Positions 8,722-18,165 of a DNA stretch of 64,000 nt are shown here, piece after piece. The notes under the pieces are model-generated. The model searched no databases and was not told the origin of the DNA. It saw nothing but the letters and a program-made list of their open reading frames with translations. This DNA is from HGM05190 sp964394205 (GTDB lineage: Bacteria; Bacteroidota; Bacteroidia; Bacteroidales; Muribaculaceae). Numbering within the stretch: the first letter of the stretch is position 1; each line of letters begins with the position of its first letter. The stretch lies in assembly GCA_964394205.1 (NCBI GenBank), contig CAYMVS010000003.1:1-64000 (forward strand), written 5' to 3'. The position numbers were made by a program, and so were the translations under genes.

Positions 8722-8729
8722 TAAATTTG
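8722..8729 (+). promoter_or_regulatory. Promoter of tig
   Basis: TAAATTTG matches the -7 element. It leaves a leader of about 70 nt before tig at 8807. Confidence 0.4.
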
Positions 8730-8806
8730 CAACCTGAAATGCACTGTTTGATTGTTATTACAGAAGATTTCACAATTAGAATAATATACTTAAAAACAAA
8801 ATAGCA

Positions 8807-10189
8807 ATGAACGTTACAAGAGAAGATCTTGACGCCGTCAGCCTGCGCCTGACAGTTTCTGTTGTTGAAGCAGATTATAAAGAAAAAGTAGAGAAAGAAT
8901 TGAAAAAACTTAGCCGCGAGGTGGCTCTTCCCGGTTTCCGCAAGGGTCACGTCCCCGCCGGCGAGATCAAGCGCCGCTTTGGCCGCCAGGTGACAAGCGA
9001 CGTGATCAACGACGAGGTCTACAAGGCGGTGACCAATTATATAAAGGAGAACAATCTGGCCGTTCTCGGCGAGCCCATCCCCGTCGAGGTGGTTGAGCTT
9101 GACCTCAAGAACAAGACCGACTATGACTTCTCTTACGACATCGCTCTGGCTCCCGCGCTTGACATCACGCTCGACAAAGAGGTTCATTTCCCCTACTACA
9201 CCATCGAGGTGACCGACGAGATGGTTGCCGAGCAAGACAAGGCTCTCACCAAGCGCTTTGGCGCTCAGGTGCCCGGCGAGGAGGTAGAGCCCGACGCGCT
9301 CGTCAAAGGTGCCATCATGGAGCTTAACGAGGACGGCACTGTCAAGGAGGGCGACGACGCCATCCAGGTTGTGTCGGGCATCGTTGCGCCGATGTATTTC
9401 AAGTCAAAGGAGGAGGCCGACAAGTTTGCCGGCAAGAAAGTTGGCGACAAAGTGGTTTTCAACCCCGCCGCCACCTGCAACAGCGACCCGACCGAGATGT
9501 CGTCGATGCTCCAGATCGACAAAGAGCGTGCAGCCAACGTCAAGAGCGACTTTGAGATGGCCATCTCGGAGATCATCGTCGTTCGCCCCGCCGAGCACAA
9601 CGAAGAGTTCTTCACCAACGTCTTCGGCCCCGACAAGGTGCACAACGAGGAGGAATATAACGCCGCCCTGCGTCAGATCATCGCCCAGCAGATGATGCCC
9701 AACAGCGAGAACATGTTCAGAGGCGACGTCTACAAATACTACACCGACAAGTATGCCGACATGCAACTGCCCGTCGAGACCCTCAAGAAATGGCTCATCA
9801 GGCAGAACGACGGCCTCAACGAGGAAAACATCGACGAGGAGATGACCAAGATGATACCCGACCTCAAATGGCAACTCATCAAGGAGCGTCTTGCCGCCCT
9901 GACCGGCCTCAAGATCGAGGAGACCGACCTCAAGGAGTATGCCAAGATGGTGGCCGCACAGCAGTTTGCCCAATATGGCATGAACAACATGGGCGATGAC
10001 ATCATCGAGAAATATGCCGACAACCTGTTGGCCGACGAGAAATATCGCCGTCAGATTGTCTCACAGGTCGGCGACCACAAGCTGTTTGACGCCATCAAGG
10101 CTGCTGTCACCCTCGACACTCAGATGGTAACCCTCGACCAGTTCAAGGAAATTGCCAAAAAGAACAGCATGCTCTCTGTAGAAGAATAA
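8807..10189 (+). CDS. tig: Trigger factor (ribosome-associated chaperone)
   Basis: Trigger factor binds the ribosome exit tunnel and holds nascent chains. In this protein of 460 residues the N-terminal ribosome-binding domain (about 1-150) has the segment LPGFRKGHVP, which corresponds to the family's GFRxGKxP ribosome-contact loop. A shortened, diverged FKBP-like section follows (about 160-250), then a long helical chaperone body. The reduced PPIase part is common in Bacteroidetes, and I expect little prolyl isomerase activity. As in many bacteria it lies directly ahead of clpP and clpX, but a hairpin and separate promoter sit between. Confidence 0.93.
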   Translation: MNVTREDLDAVSLRLTVSVVEADYKEKVEKELKKLSREVALPGFRKGHVPAGEIKRRFGRQVTSDVINDEVYKAVTNYIKENNLAVLGEPIPVEVVELDLKNKTDYDFSYDIALAPALDITLDKEVHFPYYTIEVTDEMVAEQDKALTKRFGAQVPGEEVEPDALVKGAIMELNEDGTVKEGDDAIQVVSGIVAPMYFKSKEEADKFAGKKVGDKVVFNPAATCNSDPTEMSSMLQIDKERAANVKSDFEMAISEIIVVRPAEHNEEFFTNVFGPDKVHNEEEYNAALRQIIAQQMMPNSENMFRGDVYKYYTDKYADMQLPVETLKKWLIRQNDGLNEENIDEEMTKMIPDLKWQLIKERLAALTGLKIEETDLKEYAKMVAAQQFAQYGMNNMGDDIIEKYADNLLADEKYRRQIVSQVGDHKLFDAIKAAVTLDTQMVTLDQFKEIAKKNSMLSVEE

Positions 10190-10260
10190 TCATCTCGGCC
10201 TGCCCCCCTCTGCCCCAGGAAAGGCAGACCCTGTCAGGCCACAGAATAACCATCGGCAGG

Positions 10261-10293
10261 CCCGGCGCAACAAGAGTGCGCCGGGTCTTGTTA
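10261..10293 (+). terminator. Terminator of tig
   Basis: CCCGGCGCA (10261-10269) pairs with TGCGCCGGG (10277-10285), a perfect 9-bp GC-rich stem, followed by TCTTGTTAT. It lies 72 bp after the tig stop. Confidence 0.7.
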
Positions 10294-10369
10294 TATCATC
10301 GTGACACACTTTTTGCCATATTTAAAATACTCAAAAAAAATTTTTTTTGCTGATATCAATATTTTTTTA

Positions 10370-10377
10370 TAATTTTG
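10370..10377 (+). promoter_or_regulatory. Promoter of clpP-clpX
   Basis: TAATTTTG in an AT-rich tract, 26 bp before the clpP start. It matches the Bacteroidetes -7 element. Confidence 0.55.
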
Positions 10378-10402
10378 AATTAGAAAACTACAAAAGGATA
10401 TT

Positions 10403-11107
10403 ATGAACAACGACTTCCGTAAATTTGCCGTTGGCCACCTTGGCATGAACGGCCTGTCACTTGACCAATACAGCAAATACATCTCGACCAAGGCAAGCGC
10501 CCTGGGTCCCACCTCGAGCTATATCTCTCCCACCATCATGGAAGAGCGTCAGCTCAACGTCACCCAGATGGATGTTTTCTCGCGACTGATGATGGACCGC
10601 ATCATCTTTCTCGGCACCCAGGTCGACGACTACTCGGCCAACGTCATCCAGGCCCAGCTGCTCTATCTCGACTCGGTAGAGCCCGGCAAAGACATCTCGT
10701 TATACCTCAACTCGCCCGGCGGTGCCGTCTATTACGGCATGGGCATCTATGACACGATGCAGTATATCAACTCCGATGTCGCCACCATCTGCACCGGCAT
10801 GGCAGCATCGATGGCCGCCGTGCTTCTCGTGGCCGGCCAAAAAGGGAAACGCTTTGCGCTGAAACACTCGCGCGTCATGATCCACCAGCCCATGGGTGGC
10901 GCTCAGGGTCAGGCATCGGACATCGAGATCACCGCCCGCGAGATTCTCAAACTCAAGCACGAGCTGTATGAAATCATCGCCGGCCACTCGGGTCAGCCCA
11001 TCGAAAAGGTTGAAAACGACGGCGACCGCGACTACTGGATGACCGCCGCCGAGGCAAAGGAATATGGAATGATTGACGACGTGCTCATCAAAGCCCGCAC
11101 CGTCTAA
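10403..11107 (+). CDS. clpP: ATP-dependent Clp protease proteolytic subunit
   Basis: ClpP forms the barrel-shaped serine protease that degrades proteins unfolded by ClpX. The protein is 234 residues long, with a longer N-terminus (about 35 residues before the family core) than E. coli ClpP. The nucleophile is Ser136 in GMAAS and the histidine is His161 in MIHQPMGG. The remaining triad Asp lies in the C-terminal DRDYWMTA segment. clpX follows after 52 bp and supplies the unfoldase. Confidence 0.96.
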   Translation: MNNDFRKFAVGHLGMNGLSLDQYSKYISTKASALGPTSSYISPTIMEERQLNVTQMDVFSRLMMDRIIFLGTQVDDYSANVIQAQLLYLDSVEPGKDISLYLNSPGGAVYYGMGIYDTMQYINSDVATICTGMAASMAAVLLVAGQKGKRFALKHSRVMIHQPMGGAQGQASDIEITAREILKLKHELYEIIAGHSGQPIEKVENDGDRDYWMTAAEAKEYGMIDDVLIKARTV

Positions 11108-11159
11108 CCCCTCTCCCCCTCTCTCCTCCCCAACCCAAACTACTATCTTTTAACCATAT

Positions 11160-12428
11160 ATGGCAAAAAAGACATCACGCAACAACATCGCCTGTTGCTC
11201 GTTTTGCGGCCGGCCGGCCGACATGAGCTCGGGACTGATCCCAAGCGCCGTCGACCCCAACCTGTTCATCTGCACCGAGTGTATCGAGCAGGTCCACTCA
11301 GCGTTGGCCGAGTTTAACTCAAAGGGCGAGAAAAAGAAAACGCGCGAGTCGGGCATCGACCTCGAGGCTGTTCCCCGGCCACGGGAGATATGTGACTTCC
11401 TTGACAAATATGTCATAGGGCAAGAGGCGGCAAAAAAATATCTCTCGGTGGCTGTCTACAACCACTACAAGCGCCTTGCCCAGCACGTCGACGACAACGA
11501 CGATGTCGACATCGAGAAGAGCAACATCATTCTCGTGGGGCCCACGGGCACCGGCAAGACATTGTTGGCCAAGACGATAGCACGGCTGCTCGATGTTCCG
11601 TTCACCATCGTTGACGCGACGGTGCTGACACAGGCCGGCTATGTTGGCGAGGATATCGAGAGCCTGCTGACACGCTTGCTCCAGGCAGCCGATTATGACG
11701 TTGACCGGGCCGAGCGCGGCATCGTGTTTATCGACGAGATCGACAAGATAGCCCGCAAGGGTGACAACCCGTCGATCACCCGCGACGTCTCGGGTGAAGG
11801 CGTGCAGCAGGGTCTGCTCAAGCTGCTTGAAGGCTCGATTGTCAACGTGCCGCCTCAAGGTGGCCGCAAGCACCCAGAGCAAAAGATGATACCGGTCGAC
11901 ACCAAAAACATCCTGTTCATCTGTGGCGGCGCCTTTGACGGAATCGAGCGAAACATCGCCCGCCGTCTCAACACCCATGTGGTGGGCTACACCAACAATG
12001 GCGAGAGAGTCAACGTTGACCGCGACAATATGCTCAGCTATGTGGCGCCCCAAGACCTCAAGGCATTCGGGCTAATACCCGAGATTATCGGCCGACTGCC
12101 AATCGTGACAAGCCTCGAGCCGCTCGACCGCGACGCCCTCCGCCGGGTGCTCACCGAGCCGCGCAACGCCATCACAAAGCAATATGAAAAACTGTTTGCA
12201 ATGGATGGCGTCGAGCTGACCTTTGACGACGCTGCCCTCGACCTGATTGTCGACAAGGCGATCGAGTATAAGCTCGGCGCGCGCGGTCTGCGCTCAATTG
12301 TTGAGACCGTCATGATCGACTCGATGTTTGACATCCCCTCCCTGAAAATCAAAAAATTCACCGTCACCCCCGATCTGGTGATGGAGAAACTCAGGAAGGC
12401 CAATTTTGAAACAAACATCTACAACTGA
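11160..12428 (+). CDS. clpX: ATP-dependent Clp protease ATP-binding subunit ClpX
   Basis: ClpX is the hexameric AAA+ unfoldase that feeds ClpP. In its 422 residues the N-terminal zinc domain has Cys13, Cys16, Cys38 and Cys41. Walker A is GPTGTGKT (127-134) and Walker B is IVFIDEID (about 189). Pore and sensor regions follow, with the C-terminal small domain containing GARGLRSIVE. The length and motif order are standard. It is co-transcribed with clpP. Confidence 0.97.
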   Translation: MAKKTSRNNIACCSFCGRPADMSSGLIPSAVDPNLFICTECIEQVHSALAEFNSKGEKKKTRESGIDLEAVPRPREICDFLDKYVIGQEAAKKYLSVAVYNHYKRLAQHVDDNDDVDIEKSNIILVGPTGTGKTLLAKTIARLLDVPFTIVDATVLTQAGYVGEDIESLLTRLLQAADYDVDRAERGIVFIDEIDKIARKGDNPSITRDVSGEGVQQGLLKLLEGSIVNVPPQGGRKHPEQKMIPVDTKNILFICGGAFDGIERNIARRLNTHVVGYTNNGERVNVDRDNMLSYVAPQDLKAFGLIPEIIGRLPIVTSLEPLDRDALRRVLTEPRNAITKQYEKLFAMDGVELTFDDAALDLIVDKAIEYKLGARGLRSIVETVMIDSMFDIPSLKIKKFTVTPDLVMEKLRKANFETNIYN

Positions 12429-12564
12429 ACAAAACATCAACCTACGCGTCGCCCCTCCCCTCCCCGGGGGGCTACGCAATAGAAACTTAGTAAAAAGAAA
12501 CTCAATTACATATCACAGCAATATATAAAAAATTACCCACCAATCCCCTCAATTTTCTCCCCTG

Positions 12565-14757
12565 ATGACCACGACCACAGCCACCAAAACAAACCTCCAC
12601 GATGCCCTTAAGAAACACTTCGGGTTTGACACCTTTAAGGGAAATCAAGAGGCAATCATCCAAAGCCTGCTCTCGGGCCACGACACATTTGTGCTCATGC
12701 CCACCGGAGGAGGGAAGTCGCTCTGTTATCAGCTGCCGTCGCTGATGATGGAGGGTACCGCCGTGGTGATCTCGCCGCTGATAGCTCTGATGAAAAACCA
12801 GGTTGACACCATGAGAGCCTTCAGCGAGGACGACAGCATCGCCCACTTCTTGAACTCGTCGCTCAACAAAGCGGCCATCGACCAAGTGAAAAACGACATC
12901 ATCGCCGGCAAGACCAAGCTGCTTTATGTAGCCCCCGAGTCGTTGACCAAAGAGGACAATGTTGACTTTCTGCGGCAGGTCAAGGTGTCGTTCTATGCCG
13001 TCGACGAGGCCCATTGCATCTCGGAATGGGGACACGACTTCCGCCCGGAATACCGTCGCATCCGTCCCATTATCAACGAGATTGGCAAGCGCCCTGTCAT
13101 TGCCCTGACGGCCACCGCCACCCCCAAGGTGCAACACGACATCCAGAAGAATCTCGGGATGGTCGAGGCAAACATGTTCAAGTCATCGTTCAACCGGGAG
13201 AACCTCTACTACGAAATCCGCCCCAAGACCAACAGCGTTGACCACGACATAATCAAGTTTATCAAGAGCAATCCCGGCAAGTCGGGCATCATCTACTGCC
13301 TCAGCCGCAAGAAGGTCGAAGAGCTGGCCGAGCTGCTTAAGGTCAACGACATCAAGGTGTTGCCCTATCACGCCGGCATGGACAGCGCCACGCGCTCTCA
13401 AAATCAAGATGACTTCCTTATGGAGCGCGTCGATGTCATCGTGGCCACCATCGCCTTTGGCATGGGTATCGACAAGCCCGACGTGAGGTTTGTGATCCAC
13501 TATGACATGCCAAAGTCGCTTGAAGGGTATTATCAGGAGACCGGTCGCGCCGGCCGCGACGGCGGTGAGGGGCATTGCCTGACCTTCTACTCGGCCAAAG
13601 ACTTGCAGAAGATGGAGAAATTCATGCAAGGCAAACCTGTCGCCGAGCAAGAGATCGGCAAGCAACTGCTGCTCGAGACAGCCGGATATGCCGAGTCGAG
13701 TGTGTGCCGGCGTGTCAGCCTGTTGCATTATTTTGGTGAAGAATATAAGGAAGCAAATTGCCGTAACTGTGATAATTGCTTAAACCCCAAGAAGAAAGTG
13801 GAAGCTAAAGATGATTTGTGTGCTGCTATTGAAACCATAATCGCCCTCAAAGAGAAGTTTAAGGCCGACCATGTCATTGATGTCATGATGGGCCGACAGA
13901 CAGCCGACGTCAAGTCTTACGGTCACGAGGAGCTTGAGGTGTTTGGCAGCTGTGAAAAAAGTGAGAAGAAACATCTGCAGGCGGTGATACGCCAGGGCAT
14001 CCTTGCCGGTTTTCTTGACTGCGACATTGAAAACTATGGTTTACTTAAAGTGACCGACAAAGGTCGCGATTTTCTGGCCAAACCGGTGTCGTTCAAAATT
14101 GTGGAAGACACCGACTTTAACGAGGAGGCCGAGCCCGAGCAGGTCAAGAGTGGCGCCGCGTGTGCCGCCGACCCCGAGCTATACTCCATCCTCAAAGACC
14201 TGCGCAAGAAAGTCGCCAAAAAGCTGGAGTTACCCCCCTACGTCATCTTCCAGGACCCGTCGCTCGAGGCTATGGCCACCACCTACCCCATCTCTATCGA
14301 GGAGCTGCAAAACATCCCCGGCGTGGGTCAGGGAAAGGCCAAACGGTATGGCGAGGAGTTTGTCAAGGTCATCAAGCTACATGTCGAGGAGAACGAGATT
14401 GAGCGGCCGGAGGATTTGCGTGTGCGCAGTGTGCCCAACAAGAGCAAACATAAAATAGCTATCATTCAAGCCATTGACCGCAAGATTTCGCTTGACGACC
14501 TGGCCGAGTCGAGCGGTTTGGAGTTCTCGGAACTGCTCACCGAGATTGAGGCCATTGTAAACTCGGGCACCAAGATCAACATCGACTATTTTATCGACGA
14601 GGTGCTCGACGAGGATCAGACGGCCGACATCTTTGAATACTTCAAGGAGAGCGACACCGACAATATCGACGAGGCGCTCAAAGAGCTTGACAACGAGTAC
14701 ACCGAGGAAGAGGTGCGTCTTGTGCGCATCAAGTTCCTCTCCGAGATGGGTAACTGA
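12565..14757 (+). CDS. recQ: ATP-dependent DNA helicase RecQ
   Basis: RecQ unwinds DNA 3' to 5' in recombination and fork repair. The protein has 730 residues, longer than the roughly 610 of E. coli RecQ and typical of Bacteroidetes. Walker A is MPTGGGKS (45-52) and the DEAH box is at 147-150. The helicase C domain ends with ETGRAGRDG. The zinc-binding cysteines fall at about 380-405 (ending NCRNCDNC). An RQC winged-helix region follows, then an HRDC domain (about 530-610) and an acidic C-terminal extension of about 100 residues of unclear role. trmN starts 17 bp downstream. Confidence 0.95.
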   Translation: MTTTTATKTNLHDALKKHFGFDTFKGNQEAIIQSLLSGHDTFVLMPTGGGKSLCYQLPSLMMEGTAVVISPLIALMKNQVDTMRAFSEDDSIAHFLNSSLNKAAIDQVKNDIIAGKTKLLYVAPESLTKEDNVDFLRQVKVSFYAVDEAHCISEWGHDFRPEYRRIRPIINEIGKRPVIALTATATPKVQHDIQKNLGMVEANMFKSSFNRENLYYEIRPKTNSVDHDIIKFIKSNPGKSGIIYCLSRKKVEELAELLKVNDIKVLPYHAGMDSATRSQNQDDFLMERVDVIVATIAFGMGIDKPDVRFVIHYDMPKSLEGYYQETGRAGRDGGEGHCLTFYSAKDLQKMEKFMQGKPVAEQEIGKQLLLETAGYAESSVCRRVSLLHYFGEEYKEANCRNCDNCLNPKKKVEAKDDLCAAIETIIALKEKFKADHVIDVMMGRQTADVKSYGHEELEVFGSCEKSEKKHLQAVIRQGILAGFLDCDIENYGLLKVTDKGRDFLAKPVSFKIVEDTDFNEEAEPEQVKSGAACAADPELYSILKDLRKKVAKKLELPPYVIFQDPSLEAMATTYPISIEELQNIPGVGQGKAKRYGEEFVKVIKLHVEENEIERPEDLRVRSVPNKSKHKIAIIQAIDRKISLDDLAESSGLEFSELLTEIEAIVNSGTKINIDYFIDEVLDEDQTADIFEYFKESDTDNIDEALKELDNEYTEEEVRLVRIKFLSEMGN

Positions 14758-14774
14758 CAAGGTGACCTCAGCCA

Positions 14775-15482
14775 ATGGGCCGATTTGCGTTCAAGCAATT
14801 TGAGGTTGTCGATGACCGGTGTGCCATGAAAGTTGGAACCGACAGCGTGTTGCTCGGCTCATGGACACCCGTCGGGGGGTGCCGGCGTGTACTCGACATC
14901 GGCACCGGCTCAGGCCTGCTTGCCCTCATGATTGCCCAGCGCTCCCCATCGGCGTCTATCACCGCCATCGAGATAGACCACGGGGCGGTAGACGATGCCG
15001 TCGCCAATATCGGCCGCTCGCCGTGGGCCGACAGAATAGATATTGTGGAGGGCGACATACTCGCCACCGGCGTTGTCGCCCCTCCCTTTGACCTGATTAT
15101 CAGCAATCCCCCATTCTTTAACGAGACATTAAAAGCACCCGACAGCCGGCGGGCTCTCGCCCGCCACGGCTCGGGTTTTGATGTTGTCAAGCTGATTGAG
15201 ATAGCACCAACGCTATTGACACCGTCGGGACTGCTTGCCTTTGTGGCACCCGCCGAGCGCAAGTCACAAATCGAGCTGACGGCGGCTCTCGCCCGCCTCG
15301 ACATTGTGGCGCGATGTGAGGTGAGACAGCGGCCCGGCCGCCCGGTGGCCCGTCATCTCTATCTGTTGTCGCCGACGCCCGTGGCAGCTCCATCGCTCCC
15401 CCGCTCCATCACCATCAGCGACACCGACGGCTACACCGAGCCCTACAAATCGCTCACCCGCGACTTTTACCTCCACTTCTAG
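14775..15482 (+). CDS. trmN: tRNA1(Val) A37 N6-methyltransferase-like protein
   Basis: This class I SAM-dependent methyltransferase has 235 residues, with the SAM loop DIGTGSG (41-47) and the amino-methylation motif NPPF (111-114). It starts with FAFKQFEVVDD, as in TrmN6/YfiC proteins that methylate A37 of tRNA-Val. It is probably co-transcribed with recQ (17-bp gap). Release-factor methyltransferases such as PrmC share the NPPx motif, but the N-terminus and length fit TrmN better. Confidence 0.85.
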   Translation: MGRFAFKQFEVVDDRCAMKVGTDSVLLGSWTPVGGCRRVLDIGTGSGLLALMIAQRSPSASITAIEIDHGAVDDAVANIGRSPWADRIDIVEGDILATGVVAPPFDLIISNPPFFNETLKAPDSRRALARHGSGFDVVKLIEIAPTLLTPSGLLAFVAPAERKSQIELTAALARLDIVARCEVRQRPGRPVARHLYLLSPTPVAAPSLPRSITISDTDGYTEPYKSLTRDFYLHF

Positions 15483-15505
15483 AGCCGTCAACTGCAAAAA
15501 ATTTG

Positions 15506-15513
15506 TACCTTTG
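15506..15513 (+). promoter_or_regulatory. Promoter of the CPBP-polyprenyl synthase-tatD-grpB-family operon
   Basis: TACCTTTG, a full match to the -7 element, 25 bp before the ATG at 15538. Confidence 0.6.
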
Positions 15514-15537
15514 CAGTCTCGAAAGCATTTTTTGACT

Positions 15538-16431
15538 ATGAAACCTCCATTAAGGGTTACCCCCTTTAAAAGTGTTTTGTTTTTTGGCTGTGCCATCGTG
15601 TTTTGCTTTGTTATCACCACGATGGCGAGCCTGTTTTTAACTGCGGGACCACTGACCCCTGCCCGACTGCGGGTGGCCACGGTGATACAAGACATCGTGC
15701 TGTTCATCGTGCCGGCGATCATGACGGCGATGGTGGTGACACGCTACCCGGCGCGCCTGCTTGAGATTGACCGCCGGCCCCCGCTGCAGCTCACCCTTCT
15801 TGCCGTAGTAACTCTCCTGGCGGCAATCCCCGCCATGGACTACATCGTGACATGGAACGAGTCGCTCTCGCTGCCTGCCTCAATGGCCGGCGTCGAGCAG
15901 TGGATGAAACAAAGCGAGGAGAACGCCAGGCAAATCACCGACATGCTCATGGCCGGCACCTCGGTCGGGTCGCTGATCGTCTCGTTGCTCATCATTGGCG
16001 TGCTCGCCGGGCTCAGCGAGGAGCTCTTCTTCAGAGGCACCCTGCAACGGCTCATAACCCCGGCCCACGGCAGCGTTCACCTGGCCGTCTGGACCACAGC
16101 TTTCATTTTCAGCGCCATTCATCTTCAATTTTTCGGCTTTTTCCCCCGACTGTTGCTTGGAGCCTACCTGGGGTATCTCCTTGTGTGGACCGGCTCGCTG
16201 TGGGTACCGGTCATCGTCCATGTGCTCAACAACGCGTTGGTGGTGCTCACCGAGTGGCTTGTCGATGCCGGCTACATGACCACGCGCCTTGACCGCCTGG
16301 GCAGCCCCTCGACCACCTGGGATGTCGCCTTGGGGAGCGCCGTGATGGTGGCCGGCCTGATTGCAATCACCATTCGCCATAGCCAAAACAAAAAACCACA
16401 ATCCTCTCAAGACAATGAAAACAACATCTGA
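15538..16431 (+). CDS. CPBP-family intramembrane metalloprotease
   Basis: This multi-pass membrane protein of 297 residues belongs to the CPBP/Abi (Rce1-like) family. The signature EELFFRG (from 161) is followed by FSAIH and HVLNN, the three conserved blocks that form the metal-type active site in the membrane. The substrate is unknown. I chose the ATG at 15538 because it follows the promoter at 15506-15513; the in-frame ATG at 15511 lies inside it. Its end overlaps the polyprenyl synthase gene by 17 bp, so the two are translated together. The neighbourhood would fit processing linked to isoprenoid lipid carriers, but nothing proves this. Confidence 0.9.
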   Translation: MKPPLRVTPFKSVLFFGCAIVFCFVITTMASLFLTAGPLTPARLRVATVIQDIVLFIVPAIMTAMVVTRYPARLLEIDRRPPLQLTLLAVVTLLAAIPAMDYIVTWNESLSLPASMAGVEQWMKQSEENARQITDMLMAGTSVGSLIVSLLIIGVLAGLSEELFFRGTLQRLITPAHGSVHLAVWTTAFIFSAIHLQFFGFFPRLLLGAYLGYLLVWTGSLWVPVIVHVLNNALVVLTEWLVDAGYMTTRLDRLGSPSTTWDVALGSAVMVAGLIAITIRHSQNKKPQSSQDNENNI

Positions 16432-17380
16432 ATATCAAGAACTTATCGAGAACCAACTACTCAATCTCGAGCTTCCCACAAAGCCCAAAGGGCTCTATCA
16501 ACCAATAACCTACGCGCTCGAGAGCGGTGGTAAACGGTTGCGCCCGGTCCTCACTCTCGCTGTGGCCGACGCTTTAGGTCTTGACTTGGAGAGAGTGGTC
16601 AACCAGGCGGCCGGCATCGAGCTGTTTCACAATTTCACCCTGCTCCACGACGACGTGATGGACTGCAGCGAGGTGCGCCGCGGGCGCCCGACCGTTCATT
16701 GCCGATGGAACTCACAGACGGCCATTCTCTCGGGCGACGCCATGTCGACGCTTGCCTCGATAGTGGTGGCTCGCGGTGCCGGCAGCCACCTGGATCAGGT
16801 CATGGCGCTTTTCAACAAGACCGCCATGGAGATCTATGAGGGTCAGCAGTTTGACATGGACTTTGAGCACCGCAAGGATGTGACGGTCGACGAGTATCTT
16901 GAGATGATACGCCTCAAGACAGCCGTCTTGCTCGGCTGTGCCTGCGAGATGGGCAGCATCATGGCCGGAGCCTCAAGCGAGGTGGCCAAGGCGTTTTATG
17001 ACTACGGTCAAAGCTTAGGGCTGGCCTTTCAGCTGCGCGACGATTACCTCGACACATTTGGCGACCCCACCATTTTTGGCAAAGCCATTGGCGGCGACAT
17101 CACATCCGACAAAAAGACATGGCTCCTTATCAACGCCCTCCGGGAAGACAAAACCGGCACCGTCGAGAAATGGATCGGTGTAAACGCGCGCCCTATCGAC
17201 AAGATTAACGAGGTGACCGAGTGTTACCGCATCCTCCACCTCGACACACGCTGCAGCGAGCTTATCGAGAAATATGTCGACGAGGCTGTCTCACAGCTCT
17301 ACCGCATCCCGTCGCTGTCGCCCACTGCACGCCAATTCTTTGAGACACTGGCCCGTAACTCGCTAACACGCAGCAACTGA
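16415..17380 (+). CDS. Polyprenyl diphosphate synthase
   Basis: A trans-isoprenyl diphosphate synthase of 321 residues. The first aspartate-rich motif is DDVMD (79-83) and the second is DDYLD (209-213); GGKRLRP near residue 38 binds isopentenyl diphosphate. It lengthens allylic diphosphates and may make the side chain of menaquinone or a shorter prenyl donor. Product length cannot be fixed by eye, although Phe74 at five residues before the first motif is bulky. The gene starts inside the CPBP gene and its TGA overlaps the tatD ATG. Confidence 0.92.
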   Translation: MKTTSEYQELIENQLLNLELPTKPKGLYQPITYALESGGKRLRPVLTLAVADALGLDLERVVNQAAGIELFHNFTLLHDDVMDCSEVRRGRPTVHCRWNSQTAILSGDAMSTLASIVVARGAGSHLDQVMALFNKTAMEIYEGQQFDMDFEHRKDVTVDEYLEMIRLKTAVLLGCACEMGSIMAGASSEVAKAFYDYGQSLGLAFQLRDDYLDTFGDPTIFGKAIGGDITSDKKTWLLINALREDKTGTVEKWIGVNARPIDKINEVTECYRILHLDTRCSELIEKYVDEAVSQLYRIPSLSPTARQFFETLARNSLTRSN

Positions 17381-18165
17381 TGATTGTCGACACTCACTCT
17401 CACCCCTATCTTGAAAATTTTGACACCGACCGCGACGAGGTAATGTCGCGGGCTCTCGAGGCGGGGGTGGGTCACATCATTCTGCCCAATGTCGATATCT
17501 CCACCATCGAGCCCATGCGACAGCTGCACCGGGCCTACCCAGAGGTGACCTCAATGGCCATGGGGCTTCATCCCACCGAGGTGGGCGAGAACTGGCGCGA
17601 GCTCCTTGCAGCCGTTGACAACGAGTGGAGCGCCCACACCGACGACTACATTGCCGTTGGCGAGGTTGGCATGGATCTTTACTGGGACGCGACCTTTGCC
17701 GAGCAGCAGATGCAAGCGTTTGAGCACCAGGCGCGCCGCGCCGCCGCCATGGGGCTGCCCCTGATTATCCACTGCCGGGAGGCGCTCGACCCGACGCTCG
17801 AGGTCCTTCAAGGTCTTGAAAAGAAACCAAAAGCTGTCTTCCACAGTTTCGGCGGCCAACCTGTCGACGTGGAGCGCGTCAGAAATGTCGGTGATTTCTT
17901 CTTTGGCATAAACGGCGTTGTCACGTTCAAGAACGGACGTCTGGAAAACACGGTTCAGGAGATAACCCTTGACCGCATCCTTCTGGAGACCGACGCCCCC
18001 TATCTTGCACCGGTGCCCAAACGCGGTCGCCGCAACGAGCCATCCTACATCACCAACACCCGCGACCGTGTCGCCGATATCCTCAATCTCCCCCCTGCCG
18101 CCATCGAGATCGGGACCACAGCCAACGCCCGCGCCCTCTTTGACCGCCTCGACATTCAATCATGA
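17380..18165 (+). CDS. tatD: TatD-family metal-dependent deoxyribonuclease
   Basis: TatD-like hydrolases of the amidohydrolase fold act as 3'-5' exonucleases. The protein is 261 residues long, with the metal site HSH (His6, His8) in DTHSHPYL, the segment IHCREA and the C-terminal TDAPYL. Its ATG shares one base with the stop codon of the polyprenyl synthase gene, and its end overlaps the next gene by 4 bp. The coupling is likely translational rather than functional. Confidence 0.93.
   Translation: MIVDTHSHPYLENFDTDRDEVMSRALEAGVGHIILPNVDISTIEPMRQLHRAYPEVTSMAMGLHPTEVGENWRELLAAVDNEWSAHTDDYIAVGEVGMDLYWDATFAEQQMQAFEHQARRAAAMGLPLIIHCREALDPTLEVLQGLEKKPKAVFHSFGGQPVDVERVRNVGDFFFGINGVVTFKNGRLENTVQEITLDRILLETDAPYLAPVPKRGRRNEPSYITNTRDRVADILNLPPAAIEIGTTANARALFDRLDIQS

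Noticed and set aside
12429..12564. Terminator after clpX (CCCCTCCCCTCCCCGGGGGG patch)
   Set aside because: The G and C runs can pair only partly and no T run follows; it may be just a low-complexity stretch.
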